Source: Nocardioides lijunqiniae
GTDB lineage: Bacteria; Actinomycetota; Actinomycetes; Propionibacteriales; Nocardioidaceae
Assembly: GCF_015024225.1 (NCBI RefSeq)
Contig: NZ_JACJGM010000008.1
Span: 119,765-183,764 of the forward strand
Direction of reading: 5' to 3'
DNA length: 64,000 bases
A program made the translations under genes and the position numbers. Under the pieces are notes generated by a model. That model was given only the letters and a program-made list of their open reading frames with translations, was not told the DNA's origin and searched no databases. The first letter of the stretch is position 1; each line of letters begins with the position of its first letter. Below, piece by piece: positions 51,229 through 58,502 of the stretch.

Positions 51229-53006
51229 TCGCCGCCGACCACCTGAACCCCGACACGCTCGTCGCCGCCCAGCGGCACCTGGTCGCCAAGGCCATCGCGG
51301 AGCTCTCGCACGAGCGGCTGCTCGCGCCGGAGGCGGTCTCCCCCAGGGACTACGTGCTGACGGCGCCGTCGCGCACGGCGACGTACACCTTCCGCGCGCA
51401 GCGGCTGGCGCTCGACCACTGGGCCGTGGACGCGGCCAGCCTCGAGCGGCACGTCGACGGGGCGCCGGCGGAGCTCGACGTGCAGGCGTTCGTCGTGGAG
51501 GTGGCCGAGCTCCTCGGCATCCCCGACCAGCTGCTGCCGACGTACCTCGAGGAGCTCGCCGCCACCCTCGCGAGCGCCGCCTGGAAGCGGCACCACCACA
51601 CCGCGACCGCCGCCGACCTGGTCGAGGCCGACTACCAGGAGATCGAGGCGGCGATGACGGAGGGGCACCCGTCCTTCATCGCCAACAACGGCCGTGTCGG
51701 CTACGGGCTCGACGACTTCGAGGCCTACGCCCCCGAGACCGGCTCTCGGCTCCGGCTCGTCTGGGTGGCCGCGCGTCGCGCGCACACGCGGCTCTCGCTC
51801 GGCGCCGGGCTCACCGAGGAGACGCTGTACGGCGCGGAGCTCGCGGCCGAGACGCGCGAGGCGTTCGGGCGGAGGCTGGCCGACCTCGGGCTCGACCCGG
51901 CCGACTACCTCTACCTGCCGCTGCACCCGTGGCAGTGGACCAACAAGGTCGCCGTGACGTTCGCGCCCGACGTCGCGCGGCGCGACCTGGTGCCGCTCGG
52001 TGAGGGGCCCGACGACTACCGCGCGCAGCAGTCGATCCGCACGTTCTTCAACGTGAGCGACCCGAGGCGCAGCTACGTCAAGACCGCGCTCGCGATCCAG
52101 AACATGGGCTTCCTGCGCGGCCTCTCGCCCGGCTACATGGGCCCCACGCCCGCGATCAACGACTGGGTCGCCTCGGTGGTCGAGGCCGACGACACGCTAC
52201 GGGAATGCGGCTTCGCCGTGCTCCGCGAGCACGCCGCGATCGGCTACACCGGGGACGCGTTCCACGAGCTGGCGCACACCCACGGCGTCCGCTCGCCGTA
52301 CCAGAAGATGCTGGCGGCCCTGTGGCGCGAGAGCCCGCTCCCCCGTCTGGGCGAGGGCGAGCGGCTCGCGACGATGGCCTCGCTGCTGCACCGCGACGGC
52401 GACGGGCGCTCGCTGGCGGCGGCGCTCGTCGAGGCGTCCGGGCTGGACGCGGCCACGTGGGTCCGGTCCTACCTGCGGGCCTACGTCCGCCCGATCGTGC
52501 ACTGCCTGCTGGCGCACGACCTGGCGTTCATGCCGCACGGCGAGAACCTCGTCCTGGTCCTGCGCGACGCCGTGCCGGTGCGTGCGCTGATGAAGGACAT
52601 CGGCGAGGAGGTCGCGGTGATGGGCGACCAGCCGCTGCCGCCCGACGTGGAGCGGGTCCGCGCCAAGGTCACCGACGACGTCAAGGCACTGGCACTGCTC
52701 ACCGACGTGTTCGACGGCGTGCTGCGCCACCTGGCGGCGATCCTGCACACCGACGGCGTGCTCGACCAGGACGACTTCTGGGCCGAGGTCGCGCGCTGCG
52801 TCGCGGACCACGCGGCCGAGCACCCCGAGCTGGCCGAGGCCGGGGCGACGTACGACCTGTTCCGGGCGGAGTTCGACCACAGCTGCCTCAACCGGCTGCA
52901 GCTGCGCAACACCCTGGAGATGGTCGATCTCGCCGACCAGGCGCAGTCGCTGATGTACGCCGGCACGCTGGAGAATCCGATCGCGCGCTGGCGTCCGGAC
53001 GTGTGA
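51225..53006 (+). CDS. desD: NIS siderophore synthetase DesD
   Basis: DesD joins and cyclises hydroxamate units to desferrioxamine using ATP. The 593-residue IucA/IucC-family protein has EGHPSFIANNGRVGYG, YLPLHPWQWTNKV, the nucleotide-site QQSIRTFFNVSDPRRSYVKTALAIQNMGFLRGL (only its RTFFN and KTALAIQNMG parts are diagnostic), and FMPHGENLVLVLRD. Start is the GTG at 51225. No desE/desF uptake genes follow in the window, so import may be encoded elsewhere. Confidence 0.95.
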   Translation: MIAADHLNPDTLVAAQRHLVAKAIAELSHERLLAPEAVSPRDYVLTAPSRTATYTFRAQRLALDHWAVDAASLERHVDGAPAELDVQAFVVEVAELLGIPDQLLPTYLEELAATLASAAWKRHHHTATAADLVEADYQEIEAAMTEGHPSFIANNGRVGYGLDDFEAYAPETGSRLRLVWVAARRAHTRLSLGAGLTEETLYGAELAAETREAFGRRLADLGLDPADYLYLPLHPWQWTNKVAVTFAPDVARRDLVPLGEGPDDYRAQQSIRTFFNVSDPRRSYVKTALAIQNMGFLRGLSPGYMGPTPAINDWVASVVEADDTLRECGFAVLREHAAIGYTGDAFHELAHTHGVRSPYQKMLAALWRESPLPRLGEGERLATMASLLHRDGDGRSLAAALVEASGLDAATWVRSYLRAYVRPIVHCLLAHDLAFMPHGENLVLVLRDAVPVRALMKDIGEEVAVMGDQPLPPDVERVRAKVTDDVKALALLTDVFDGVLRHLAAILHTDGVLDQDDFWAEVARCVADHAAEHPELAEAGATYDLFRAEFDHSCLNRLQLRNTLEMVDLADQAQSLMYAGTLENPIARWRPDV

Positions 53007-53016
53007 CAGTGGTGAC

Positions 53017-53283
53017 GTGGACTCCCGAGTGCTCGCCAACTTCCTGGACGCCGACGGTCGGCTGCGCACGATCCCCAGCAAGCAGGCCAAGCTGCGGGTC
53101 GTGCTCGACCACCTCGCCCAGTCCTTCGAGATCGGTCGCCGCTACCCCGAGGCCGAGGTCAACGAGGTCCTGAACCGCTTCCACCCCGACCACGCGGCCC
53201 TGCGCCGCTACCTCGTCGAGGGCGACTTCCTCACCCGCGAGGGCGGCGTCTACTGGCGCAGCGGCGGGCGCGTCGAGGTCTGA
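53017..53283 (+). CDS. DUF2087 domain protein
   Basis: An 88-residue protein matching DUF2087: VLANFLDADGRLRTIPSKQAKLRVVLDHLA, then YPEAEVNEVLNRFHPDHAALRRYLVEGDFLTR, ending in YWR. The compact winged-helix-like pattern suggests nucleic-acid binding, but the function is unknown. Its GTG is 10 nt after desD. Read-through from the siderophore operon is possible. A GACAGT hexamer 6 nt before the start could give a separate leaderless message. Confidence 0.85.
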   Translation: MDSRVLANFLDADGRLRTIPSKQAKLRVVLDHLAQSFEIGRRYPEAEVNEVLNRFHPDHAALRRYLVEGDFLTREGGVYWRSGGRVEV

Positions 53284-53371
53284 GCCGGCACCTCCGGGGG
53301 CGCACAATGTGCGCTGGCAGCCGAGCGGGTGACCGCCGGCGATCGAGGACGCGGAAGGCCGGTGGGGACGT

Positions 53372-54457
53372 ATGCGGGCGATCCTGCTCGGCGGCGCCGT
53401 GGCGATGGTCTGCTCGCTGCTCGGGACCCGGGTGGCGATCGGGTGGTTCGCCCGGCACGGCTTCGGGCAGCCCATCCGCGCGGACGGGCCGACCTCGCAC
53501 CACGTCAAGAGGGGCACGCCCACCATGGGCGGTCTCGTGGTGCTGCTCAGCGCGATCGTCGGCTACCTCCTGGCGACGCTCGTCACCGGAGGCCGCCCGA
53601 GCGCCAGCGTCTGGCTCCTGCTGTTGCTGTTCCTCGGCTGCGGGCTCGTCGGCTTCCTCGACGACTTCATCAAGGTCTACACGCAGGACAACCGGGGTCT
53701 CAGCAGCCGCGCGAAGATGGCCGGGCAGACGACGGTCGCACTCGCGTTCGGCGTCCTGGCGACGCGCTTCTTCGCCGACGAGCGAGGCGTCATGCCCGCC
53801 TCCCAGCACCTCTCCGCCACGCACGACTGGGGCGTCAAGCTGCCCCTGGTGGCGGTCCTGCTCGTCATCTGGTTCATCGTGACGGCCACCTCCAACGGCG
53901 CCAACCTCGCCGACGGCGCCGACGGGCTGCTGGCCGGCACGTCGGCGATGATCTTCGGCGCCTACGCGGTCGTGACCTTCTGGCAGAACAACCACCAGTG
54001 CCGGTCGGCCGCCCCCTCCCTTCCGGGGTCCGAGTGCTACGTCGCGCGGGACCCTCTCGACCTCGCCGTCTTCTCGGCCGCGGTCGCGACCGCCTGCGTC
54101 GGGTTCCTCTGGTGGAACGCCAAGCCGGCGCGGATCATCATGGGCGACGTCGGCTCGCTGGCCATCGGCGGTGCGCTGGCCGGCCTCGCGATCATGTCGA
54201 GGACCGAGCTCCTGATGGCCGTCATCGCCGGGCTCTTCGTGCTCGAGACCGTCTCCGTGCTGCTGCAGATGAGCTGGTTCAAGATCACGCGGCGCCTGAC
54301 CGGCACCGGGCGCCGCATCTTCCGGATCGCGCCCATCCACCACCACTTCGAGCACCTCGGGTGGGAGGAGGTCACCGTGGTCATCCGCTTCTGGATCATC
54401 GCCGGCCTGTGCGTCGTGACCGGCCTCGGCATCTTCTACGCCGACTGGCTGAGCTGA
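53372..54457 (+). CDS. MraY-type phospho-N-acetylmuramoyl-pentapeptide transferase (orphan copy)
   Basis: This 361-residue polytopic enzyme has all MraY hallmarks: GTPTMGGLVVLL, GFLDDFIKVY, NLADGADGLLAGT, IIMGDVGSLAIGGALAG, and PIHHHFEHLGW. MraY forms lipid I in peptidoglycan synthesis. The gene is outside any division/cell-wall cluster: no mur or fts genes are near. It is therefore either a second copy or a relocated one. The usual NLTDGLDGLA is changed to NLADGADGLLA. Catalytic Asp residues are kept, so it looks functional. It ends 6 nt from the convergent regulator gene. Confidence 0.9.
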   Translation: MRAILLGGAVAMVCSLLGTRVAIGWFARHGFGQPIRADGPTSHHVKRGTPTMGGLVVLLSAIVGYLLATLVTGGRPSASVWLLLLLFLGCGLVGFLDDFIKVYTQDNRGLSSRAKMAGQTTVALAFGVLATRFFADERGVMPASQHLSATHDWGVKLPLVAVLLVIWFIVTATSNGANLADGADGLLAGTSAMIFGAYAVVTFWQNNHQCRSAAPSLPGSECYVARDPLDLAVFSAAVATACVGFLWWNAKPARIIMGDVGSLAIGGALAGLAIMSRTELLMAVIAGLFVLETVSVLLQMSWFKITRRLTGTGRRIFRIAPIHHHFEHLGWEEVTVVIRFWIIAGLCVVTGLGIFYADWLS

Positions 54458-54463
54458 GCCCCC

Positions 54464-55063
54464 CTAGAGAGGCTGGTGCAGGTCCGTGGGCTGGCGCAGC
54501 CGGATGCCGTCCACCACGAGCGCGAGCCCGAGGTCGAAGTCGGAGGCGTCGCGCGGCTCGTCGTCGATGGCGCCGGCGCTGCCCGCCTGCAGGTGGGTCT
54601 GCTCGTCGATGGCGTGGCCGAAGACGAAGTGCAGCAGGGTGCGCGCGGCGGTGCGGGACAGGTCGGCGGGGAAGCCGCCGTCGGCCAGCGCGGCCAGCAG
54701 GGCGTCGTACGGCGCGGAGGCGCCGAGCCCGAACGCGTGCACGGTGGCCACCAGGTCGGCGCCGTCGCGGTAGGCGAGCATCGCGTCGCGCAGCTGCGTG
54801 CAGACCGCGACGACCCGCGCGTCCCAGCGGCGCTCCGCCGCGGGGCGGGTCCCACGCTCCAGGATCTCGTCGGCGACGGCCGCGAGCAGGCTCTGCTTGT
54901 TGGCGAAGTGGTGGTAGAGCGCGCTGGGCTGGACGCCGAGCTCGGCGCCGAGTCGCCGCATCGTCAGGTCGGAGAGGCCGTAGCGGTCGAGGACGTCGAT
55001 CGCCCGGTCGACCACGTCCTGGCGGTGGTGTCGCACGTCGCGGGCCCCTCTCGTTGACGGCAT
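54464..55063 (-). CDS. bioQ: TetR-family regulator, BioQ-like
   Basis: The 199-residue regulator has an N-terminal HTH (LSDLTMRRLGAELGVQPSALYHHFANK) and a C-terminal domain of the TetR_C_1 type. It is divergent from bioYMN. TGAAC-N3-GTTCA-type sites between them match the established BioQ motif (TGAAC-N3-GTTAC) of Corynebacterium and Mycobacterium, so it is probably the biotin-uptake repressor. The ATG at 55063 is used, although GTG starts lie up to 33 nt upstream. TAGGGT lies 10 nt before the ATG. Confidence 0.85.
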   Translation of the reverse strand: MPSTRGARDVRHHRQDVVDRAIDVLDRYGLSDLTMRRLGAELGVQPSALYHHFANKQSLLAAVADEILERGTRPAAERRWDARVVAVCTQLRDAMLAYRDGADLVATVHAFGLGASAPYDALLAALADGGFPADLSRTAARTLLHFVFGHAIDEQTHLQAGSAGAIDDEPRDASDFDLGLALVVDGIRLRQPTDLHQPL

Positions 55064-55082
55064 CGGCACCCGCACCCTAACC

Positions 55083-55110
55083 TGAACGCCGTTCACCTGA
55101 CCACCGTTCA
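55083..55110. promoter_or_regulatory. Two tandem BioQ-like operators
   Basis: TGAACGCCGTTCA (55083-55095) is a perfect 5-bp inverted repeat with 3-nt spacer. TGACCACCGTTCA (55098-55110) is a second site with one mismatch. They lie 2 nt apart, between the regulator and bioY. Confidence 0.8.
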
Positions 55111-55134
55111 GGTGCGGACCGCGAGGACGCAGGC

Positions 55135-55743
55135 ATGACCATGACCGACACCCCGGACACCGGCACGGAGCGACGACCGCGCTTCAGCACCACCGACCTC
55201 GCGCTCGTCGCCGCGTTCGCGGCCCTCACCTCGGCCTGCGCCTACGTCGGCGCGGTGCCGGTCGGCGGCTCAGGCGTCCCGATCACCCTCCAGAGCCTGG
55301 CGATCATGCTCGGCGGCTGCCTGCTGGGGCCGGTGCGCGGCTTCCTCGCCGCCGCCCTCTACCTCGGCCTCGGCGCCATCGGCCTGCCCGTCTTCGCGGA
55401 GCACTCCTCGGGCCTCGGCGTCTTCACCGGCGCCAGCGCGGGCTACCTGTGGTCCTTCCCGGTCGCCGCCGCTCTCGCGGGGTTCCTCGTCAAGTACGTC
55501 GCCGGGCGCGAGCGCAAGACCCGCGCGGTCTTCGTCTTCCTGTGCTCGCTGGCGGGCAGCGTCCTGGTCATCCACCCGGCCGGCATCGCCGGCATGAAGC
55601 TGTTCTTCGACGTGCCGTGGTCCGACGCGCTCGCCTACGACACGCCGTTCTGGCTGGGCGACGTGGTGAAGACGACGCTGGTGGCGCTGATCGCCGCCGA
55701 GGTGCACCGCGCCTTCCCGCAGCTGCTGCACCCCCGCCGCTAG
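55135..55743 (+). CDS. bioY: Biotin transporter BioY (ECF S-component)
   Basis: BioY is the substrate-binding membrane subunit of the biotin ECF transporter. The 202-residue protein has six hydrophobic segments and the family motifs GAVPVGGSGVPITLQSLAIML, YLGLGAIGLPVFA, and GYLWSFPVAA. Starts at 55135 or 55141 (both ATG) are possible; the second has better spacing from AGG. The ATPase (bioM) and coupling subunit (bioN) follow, giving a complete transporter. Confidence 0.95.
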   Translation: MTMTDTPDTGTERRPRFSTTDLALVAAFAALTSACAYVGAVPVGGSGVPITLQSLAIMLGGCLLGPVRGFLAAALYLGLGAIGLPVFAEHSSGLGVFTGASAGYLWSFPVAAALAGFLVKYVAGRERKTRAVFVFLCSLAGSVLVIHPAGIAGMKLFFDVPWSDALAYDTPFWLGDVVKTTLVALIAAEVHRAFPQLLHPRR

Positions 55744-55771
55744 TCCTCGGCTGCCCGGGCACTCGCGACGC

Positions 55772-56467
55772 ATGGCCACCATCGAGCTGGACGCTGCCGC
55801 GGTCACCGTCGACGTCCCCGACGGCGAGCGCGTCATCCTCTCCCCCACGACGCTGACGCTGACCGAGCGCCGCGTCGGCGTCGTCGGCGCCAACGGGTCG
55901 GGCAAGTCGACGCTCGCCCGCCTCCTCAACGGGCTGGTCTCCCCCACGGCGGGCCGGGTGCTGGTCGACGGGCTCGACGTCGCGCGCCGCGGGTCCGCCG
56001 TACGCCGGCGGGTGGGGTTCGTCTTCACCGACCCGGCGGCACAGCTGGTGATGCCGACGTGCGTCGAGGACGTCGAGCTGTCGCTGCGCACGAGGGAGCG
56101 CGACGCCGGTCGCCGACGGGAGCTGGCGCTCGCGGTGCTGGAGCGCTTCGGGCTCGCGGACCACGCCCACGTCAGCGTGCACGCGCTCTCGGGTGGGCAG
56201 AAGCAGCTGCTGGCCCTCGCCGGCGTGCTCGCGACCGACCCGTCGGTGCTGGTGGCCGACGAGCCGACGACGCTGCTCGACCTGGCCAACACGCGTCGGG
56301 TCGCCGAGCTGCTGTTCGGGCTGGAGCAGCAGCTGGTGCTGGTCACCCACGACCTCGAGCAGGCGCGCCGCTGCGACCGCGTGCTGGTGGTCGACGGCGC
56401 CCGGGTCGTCTTCGACGGTGAGGCCGCGGCGGCCGTCGACCACTACGTCGCCTCGGTCACCGAGTGA
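55772..56467 (+). CDS. bioM: Biotin transporter ATPase BioM
   Basis: This 231-residue ECF A-component has Walker A VGANGSGKSTLARLL, the Q-loop region, signature LSGGQKQLLALAG, Walker B VLVADEPTTLLDL, and the switch His in LVTHDLEQ. It powers BioY-mediated biotin uptake. It lies 28 nt after bioY and overlaps bioN by 4 nt. Confidence 0.94.
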   Translation: MATIELDAAAVTVDVPDGERVILSPTTLTLTERRVGVVGANGSGKSTLARLLNGLVSPTAGRVLVDGLDVARRGSAVRRRVGFVFTDPAAQLVMPTCVEDVELSLRTRERDAGRRRELALAVLERFGLADHAHVSVHALSGGQKQLLALAGVLATDPSVLVADEPTTLLDLANTRRVAELLFGLEQQLVLVTHDLEQARRCDRVLVVDGARVVFDGEAAAAVDHYVASVTE

Positions 56468-57090
56468 GCAGCTCCATCCTGGTCGGGGTCTACCAACCCG
56501 GCGAGACCCTGCTGCACCGTCTTCCGGTGGGCGTCAAGGTGCTCGGCCTCGGCGCGTTCAGCCTGACCGTCGTGCTGGTGCGCGACGCGCGGGCGTCGTG
56601 GGTCTTCCTCGCCGTCGCGCTCGCGGTCGCGCTGCTCGCCCGGACCAGGCTGGCCGTGCTCGCGCGCGCGACCCGGGTGGTGCTGCTCTTCGCCGCGTTC
56701 GTCGGGGCCCTGCAGTGGTGGCTCTACGGACGGGACAAGGCCGTCGAGACCCTCGTCGACCTCGTCGCCCTGGCGCTGGCCGCCGTCGTCGTCTCCGCGA
56801 CCACGCCGGTCAACGCGATGCTCGACGCGCTCGTGCGTTGGGTCCGCCCGCTGCGCCGGGTCGGCGTCGACCCCGACCGCGTGGCCCTCACGTTCGCGCT
56901 GGCGATCCAGTCGCTGCCCGGCACCGTCGCGCTGGCCCTCGAGACCCGCGACGCCGCCCGGGCGCGCGGCCTCGGGCGGCACCCGCGCGCCTACCTCACG
57001 CCGTTCGTCATCCGCGTCGTCGCCCGGGCGCACGAGACCGGGGACGCCCTGCACGCCCGCGGCATCGGCGACGGCGACGACCAGGCGTGA
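56464..57090 (+). CDS. bioN: Biotin transporter coupling protein BioN
   Basis: This 208-residue ECF T-component has five predicted membrane helices and the coupling-helix arginine motifs (ETRDAARARGLGRHPR, HETGDALHARGIG) that dock on the ATPases. Start is the GTG at 56464, overlapping the bioM stop by 4 nt (GTGA). It completes the BioMNY set. Confidence 0.94.
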   Translation: MSSSILVGVYQPGETLLHRLPVGVKVLGLGAFSLTVVLVRDARASWVFLAVALAVALLARTRLAVLARATRVVLLFAAFVGALQWWLYGRDKAVETLVDLVALALAAVVVSATTPVNAMLDALVRWVRPLRRVGVDPDRVALTFALAIQSLPGTVALALETRDAARARGLGRHPRAYLTPFVIRVVARAHETGDALHARGIGDGDDQA

Positions 57091-57095
57091 CGCCC

Positions 57096-57101
57096 TAGCC
57101 T
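57096..57101 (+). promoter_or_regulatory. -10 element of leaderless gene at 57108
   Basis: TAGCCT ends 6 nt before the ATG. The GGAG in between is too close to serve as a ribosome site. Confidence 0.45.
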
Positions 57102-57107
57102 GGAGCC

Positions 57108-57416
57108 ATGACCACCGACGACCCCACCCTGGCCGCCGACGTCTACACCCGCGCCCTGGAGCCGCACCGGCGTGGCCGGCTGCGGCGTACGGCGGTCGTC
57201 GCGGCCGACATCGTCGCGTCGTCGCTCGGGGGGCTGCTCGAGCTCTCCTCGGCCGGCGAGGTCGTCGTACGACGGCGCGCCGACGACCGCGAGGTGCTGC
57301 GCGTGCCGGCCGGACCCCCGGAGGAGGCGGCCCAGCTCGTGGCGCACGTCGAGGAGCAGCTCACGTCGATGAGCCCCGCGGAGTTCCGCGAGGCCTGGGG
57401 CATCGCTCAGGAGTAG
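57108..57416 (+). CDS. Hypothetical protein
   Basis: A 102-residue soluble protein, basic in the first 30 residues ([13 protein letters not shown]) and acidic at the C-terminus (PPEEAAQLVAHVEEQLTSMSPAEFREAWG). No transmembrane segment or catalytic motif is evident and no family is recognised. Its 3' end overlaps the converging gene by 10 nt. Normal codon use and a plausible promoter support it as real. Confidence 0.65.
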   Translation: MTTDDPTLAADVYTRALEPHRRGRLRRTAVVAADIVASSLGGLLELSSAGEVVVRRRADDREVLRVPAGPPEEAAQLVAHVEEQLTSMSPAEFREAWGIAQE

Positions 57417-57673
57417 CGGTGGCTCTTGGCCGCGTGGCCGGCCTCGCGGGTGCAGGTGCGCCCGGACATGTTGCGGTGCCCGCACAGCTCGTCGGTCACG
57501 GCGTCGACCGGTCCGGGGTCCGAGGCCAGCGCCTTGGCGGCCGCGGCCGCCTTGGAGGTCGGCTTGTCCGGCGCGACCTTGGGCCGCGCGGCGGGCTTCG
57601 CCCCCGACTTGGCCTTCTGCGCCGCGGCGTACTTGGCCTCGCGCATCGCGCGCAGGCCGTCCATCTTGCTCAT
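57407..57673 (-). CDS. Small Lys/Ala-rich protein with Cys/His C-terminal motif
   Basis: An 88-residue protein. The first 60 residues are Ala/Lys-rich and probably disordered. The last 25 form a compact motif C-G-H-R-x6-C-x5-G-H-x4-H-R-Y that could bind zinc. I have the impression of similar short actinobacterial proteins but cannot name a family. It converges on the preceding gene with a 10-nt overlap. Confidence 0.65.
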   Translation of the reverse strand: MSKMDGLRAMREAKYAAAQKAKSGAKPAARPKVAPDKPTSKAAAAAKALASDPGPVDAVTDELCGHRNMSGRTCTREAGHAAKSHRYS

Positions 57674-57788
57674 CGTCCACTCACGAGGACGAGCCTATGC
57701 TGTGGCGCCGACAGCCCCGACGCCGCCGCGACGAAGACCTGCACACAACCTTCACGAGTCGTCCCCGTCTCCCGGCCCCCGGCGCTCC

Positions 57789-57794
57789 TAGGCT
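57789..57794 (+). promoter_or_regulatory. -10 element of leaderless response-regulator transcript
   Basis: TAGGCT ends 6 nt before the ATG at 57801. Confidence 0.5.
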
Positions 57795-57800
57795 CGCCCC

Positions 57801-58502
57801 ATGCCCGTCACCGCGCCCCGGATCCTCGTCGTCGAGGACGAGCCCGTCATCAACCAGGCGGTGACCGACCGGCTCCAGGGGTCGGGGTACGACGTCGTGC
57901 AGGCCTGGGACGGGCCCGGCGCGGTGGCGCTGTGCGCCGAGACCTCGCCCGACCTGGTCGTGCTGGACGTGATGCTGCCCGGCTTCGACGGCCACGAGGT
58001 GTGCCGGCGGATCCAGGCGCAGCGCCCCGTCCCCGTGCTGATGCTGACCGCGCGCGACGACGAGGCCGACATCCTGGTCGGGCTCGGCGTCGGCGCGGAC
58101 GACTACCTCACCAAGCCCTTCCGGATGCGCGAGCTCGTGGCGCGCGTGGCGGCGCTGCTGCGTCGCGTCGAGCGGGCGGCCGAGCTCGCGCAGCGCTCCC
58201 CCGAGCCGGTCGGCGACCTCGGTGACCTGCACGTCGACGCCGCCTCCCGGCGCGTGCGCGTGGGCGACGACGAGGTGCACCTGACGCCGACCGAGTTCGA
58301 CCTGCTGCTGTGCCTGGCCAGCAGCCCCGGCACGGTCCTGACCCGCGAGCACCTCTACGCCGAGGTCTGGGGCTGGTCCGGCGCCTCCGGCACCCGCACC
58401 GTCGACAGCCACGTGAAGGCGCTGCGCGCCAAGATCGGCGCCGAGCGGGTGCGCACGGTGCATGGCGTCGGCTACGCCCTCGAGCCGAGGCCCCGCGCAT
58501 GA
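57801..58502 (+). CDS. OmpR/PhoB-family response regulator
   Basis: The 233-residue regulator has a receiver domain (ILVVEDEP; phospho-acceptor Asp56 in LVVLDVMLPG; Thr in VLMLTARDDE; Lys in YLTKPF) and a C-terminal winged helix (LTPTEFDLLLCLASSPGTVLTREHL, RTVDSHVKALRAKIG). Its stop overlaps the start of the cognate kinase (ATGA). Target genes are not evident. Confidence 0.95.
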   Translation: MPVTAPRILVVEDEPVINQAVTDRLQGSGYDVVQAWDGPGAVALCAETSPDLVVLDVMLPGFDGHEVCRRIQAQRPVPVLMLTARDDEADILVGLGVGADDYLTKPFRMRELVARVAALLRRVERAAELAQRSPEPVGDLGDLHVDAASRRVRVGDDEVHLTPTEFDLLLCLASSPGTVLTREHLYAEVWGWSGASGTRTVDSHVKALRAKIGAERVRTVHGVGYALEPRPRA

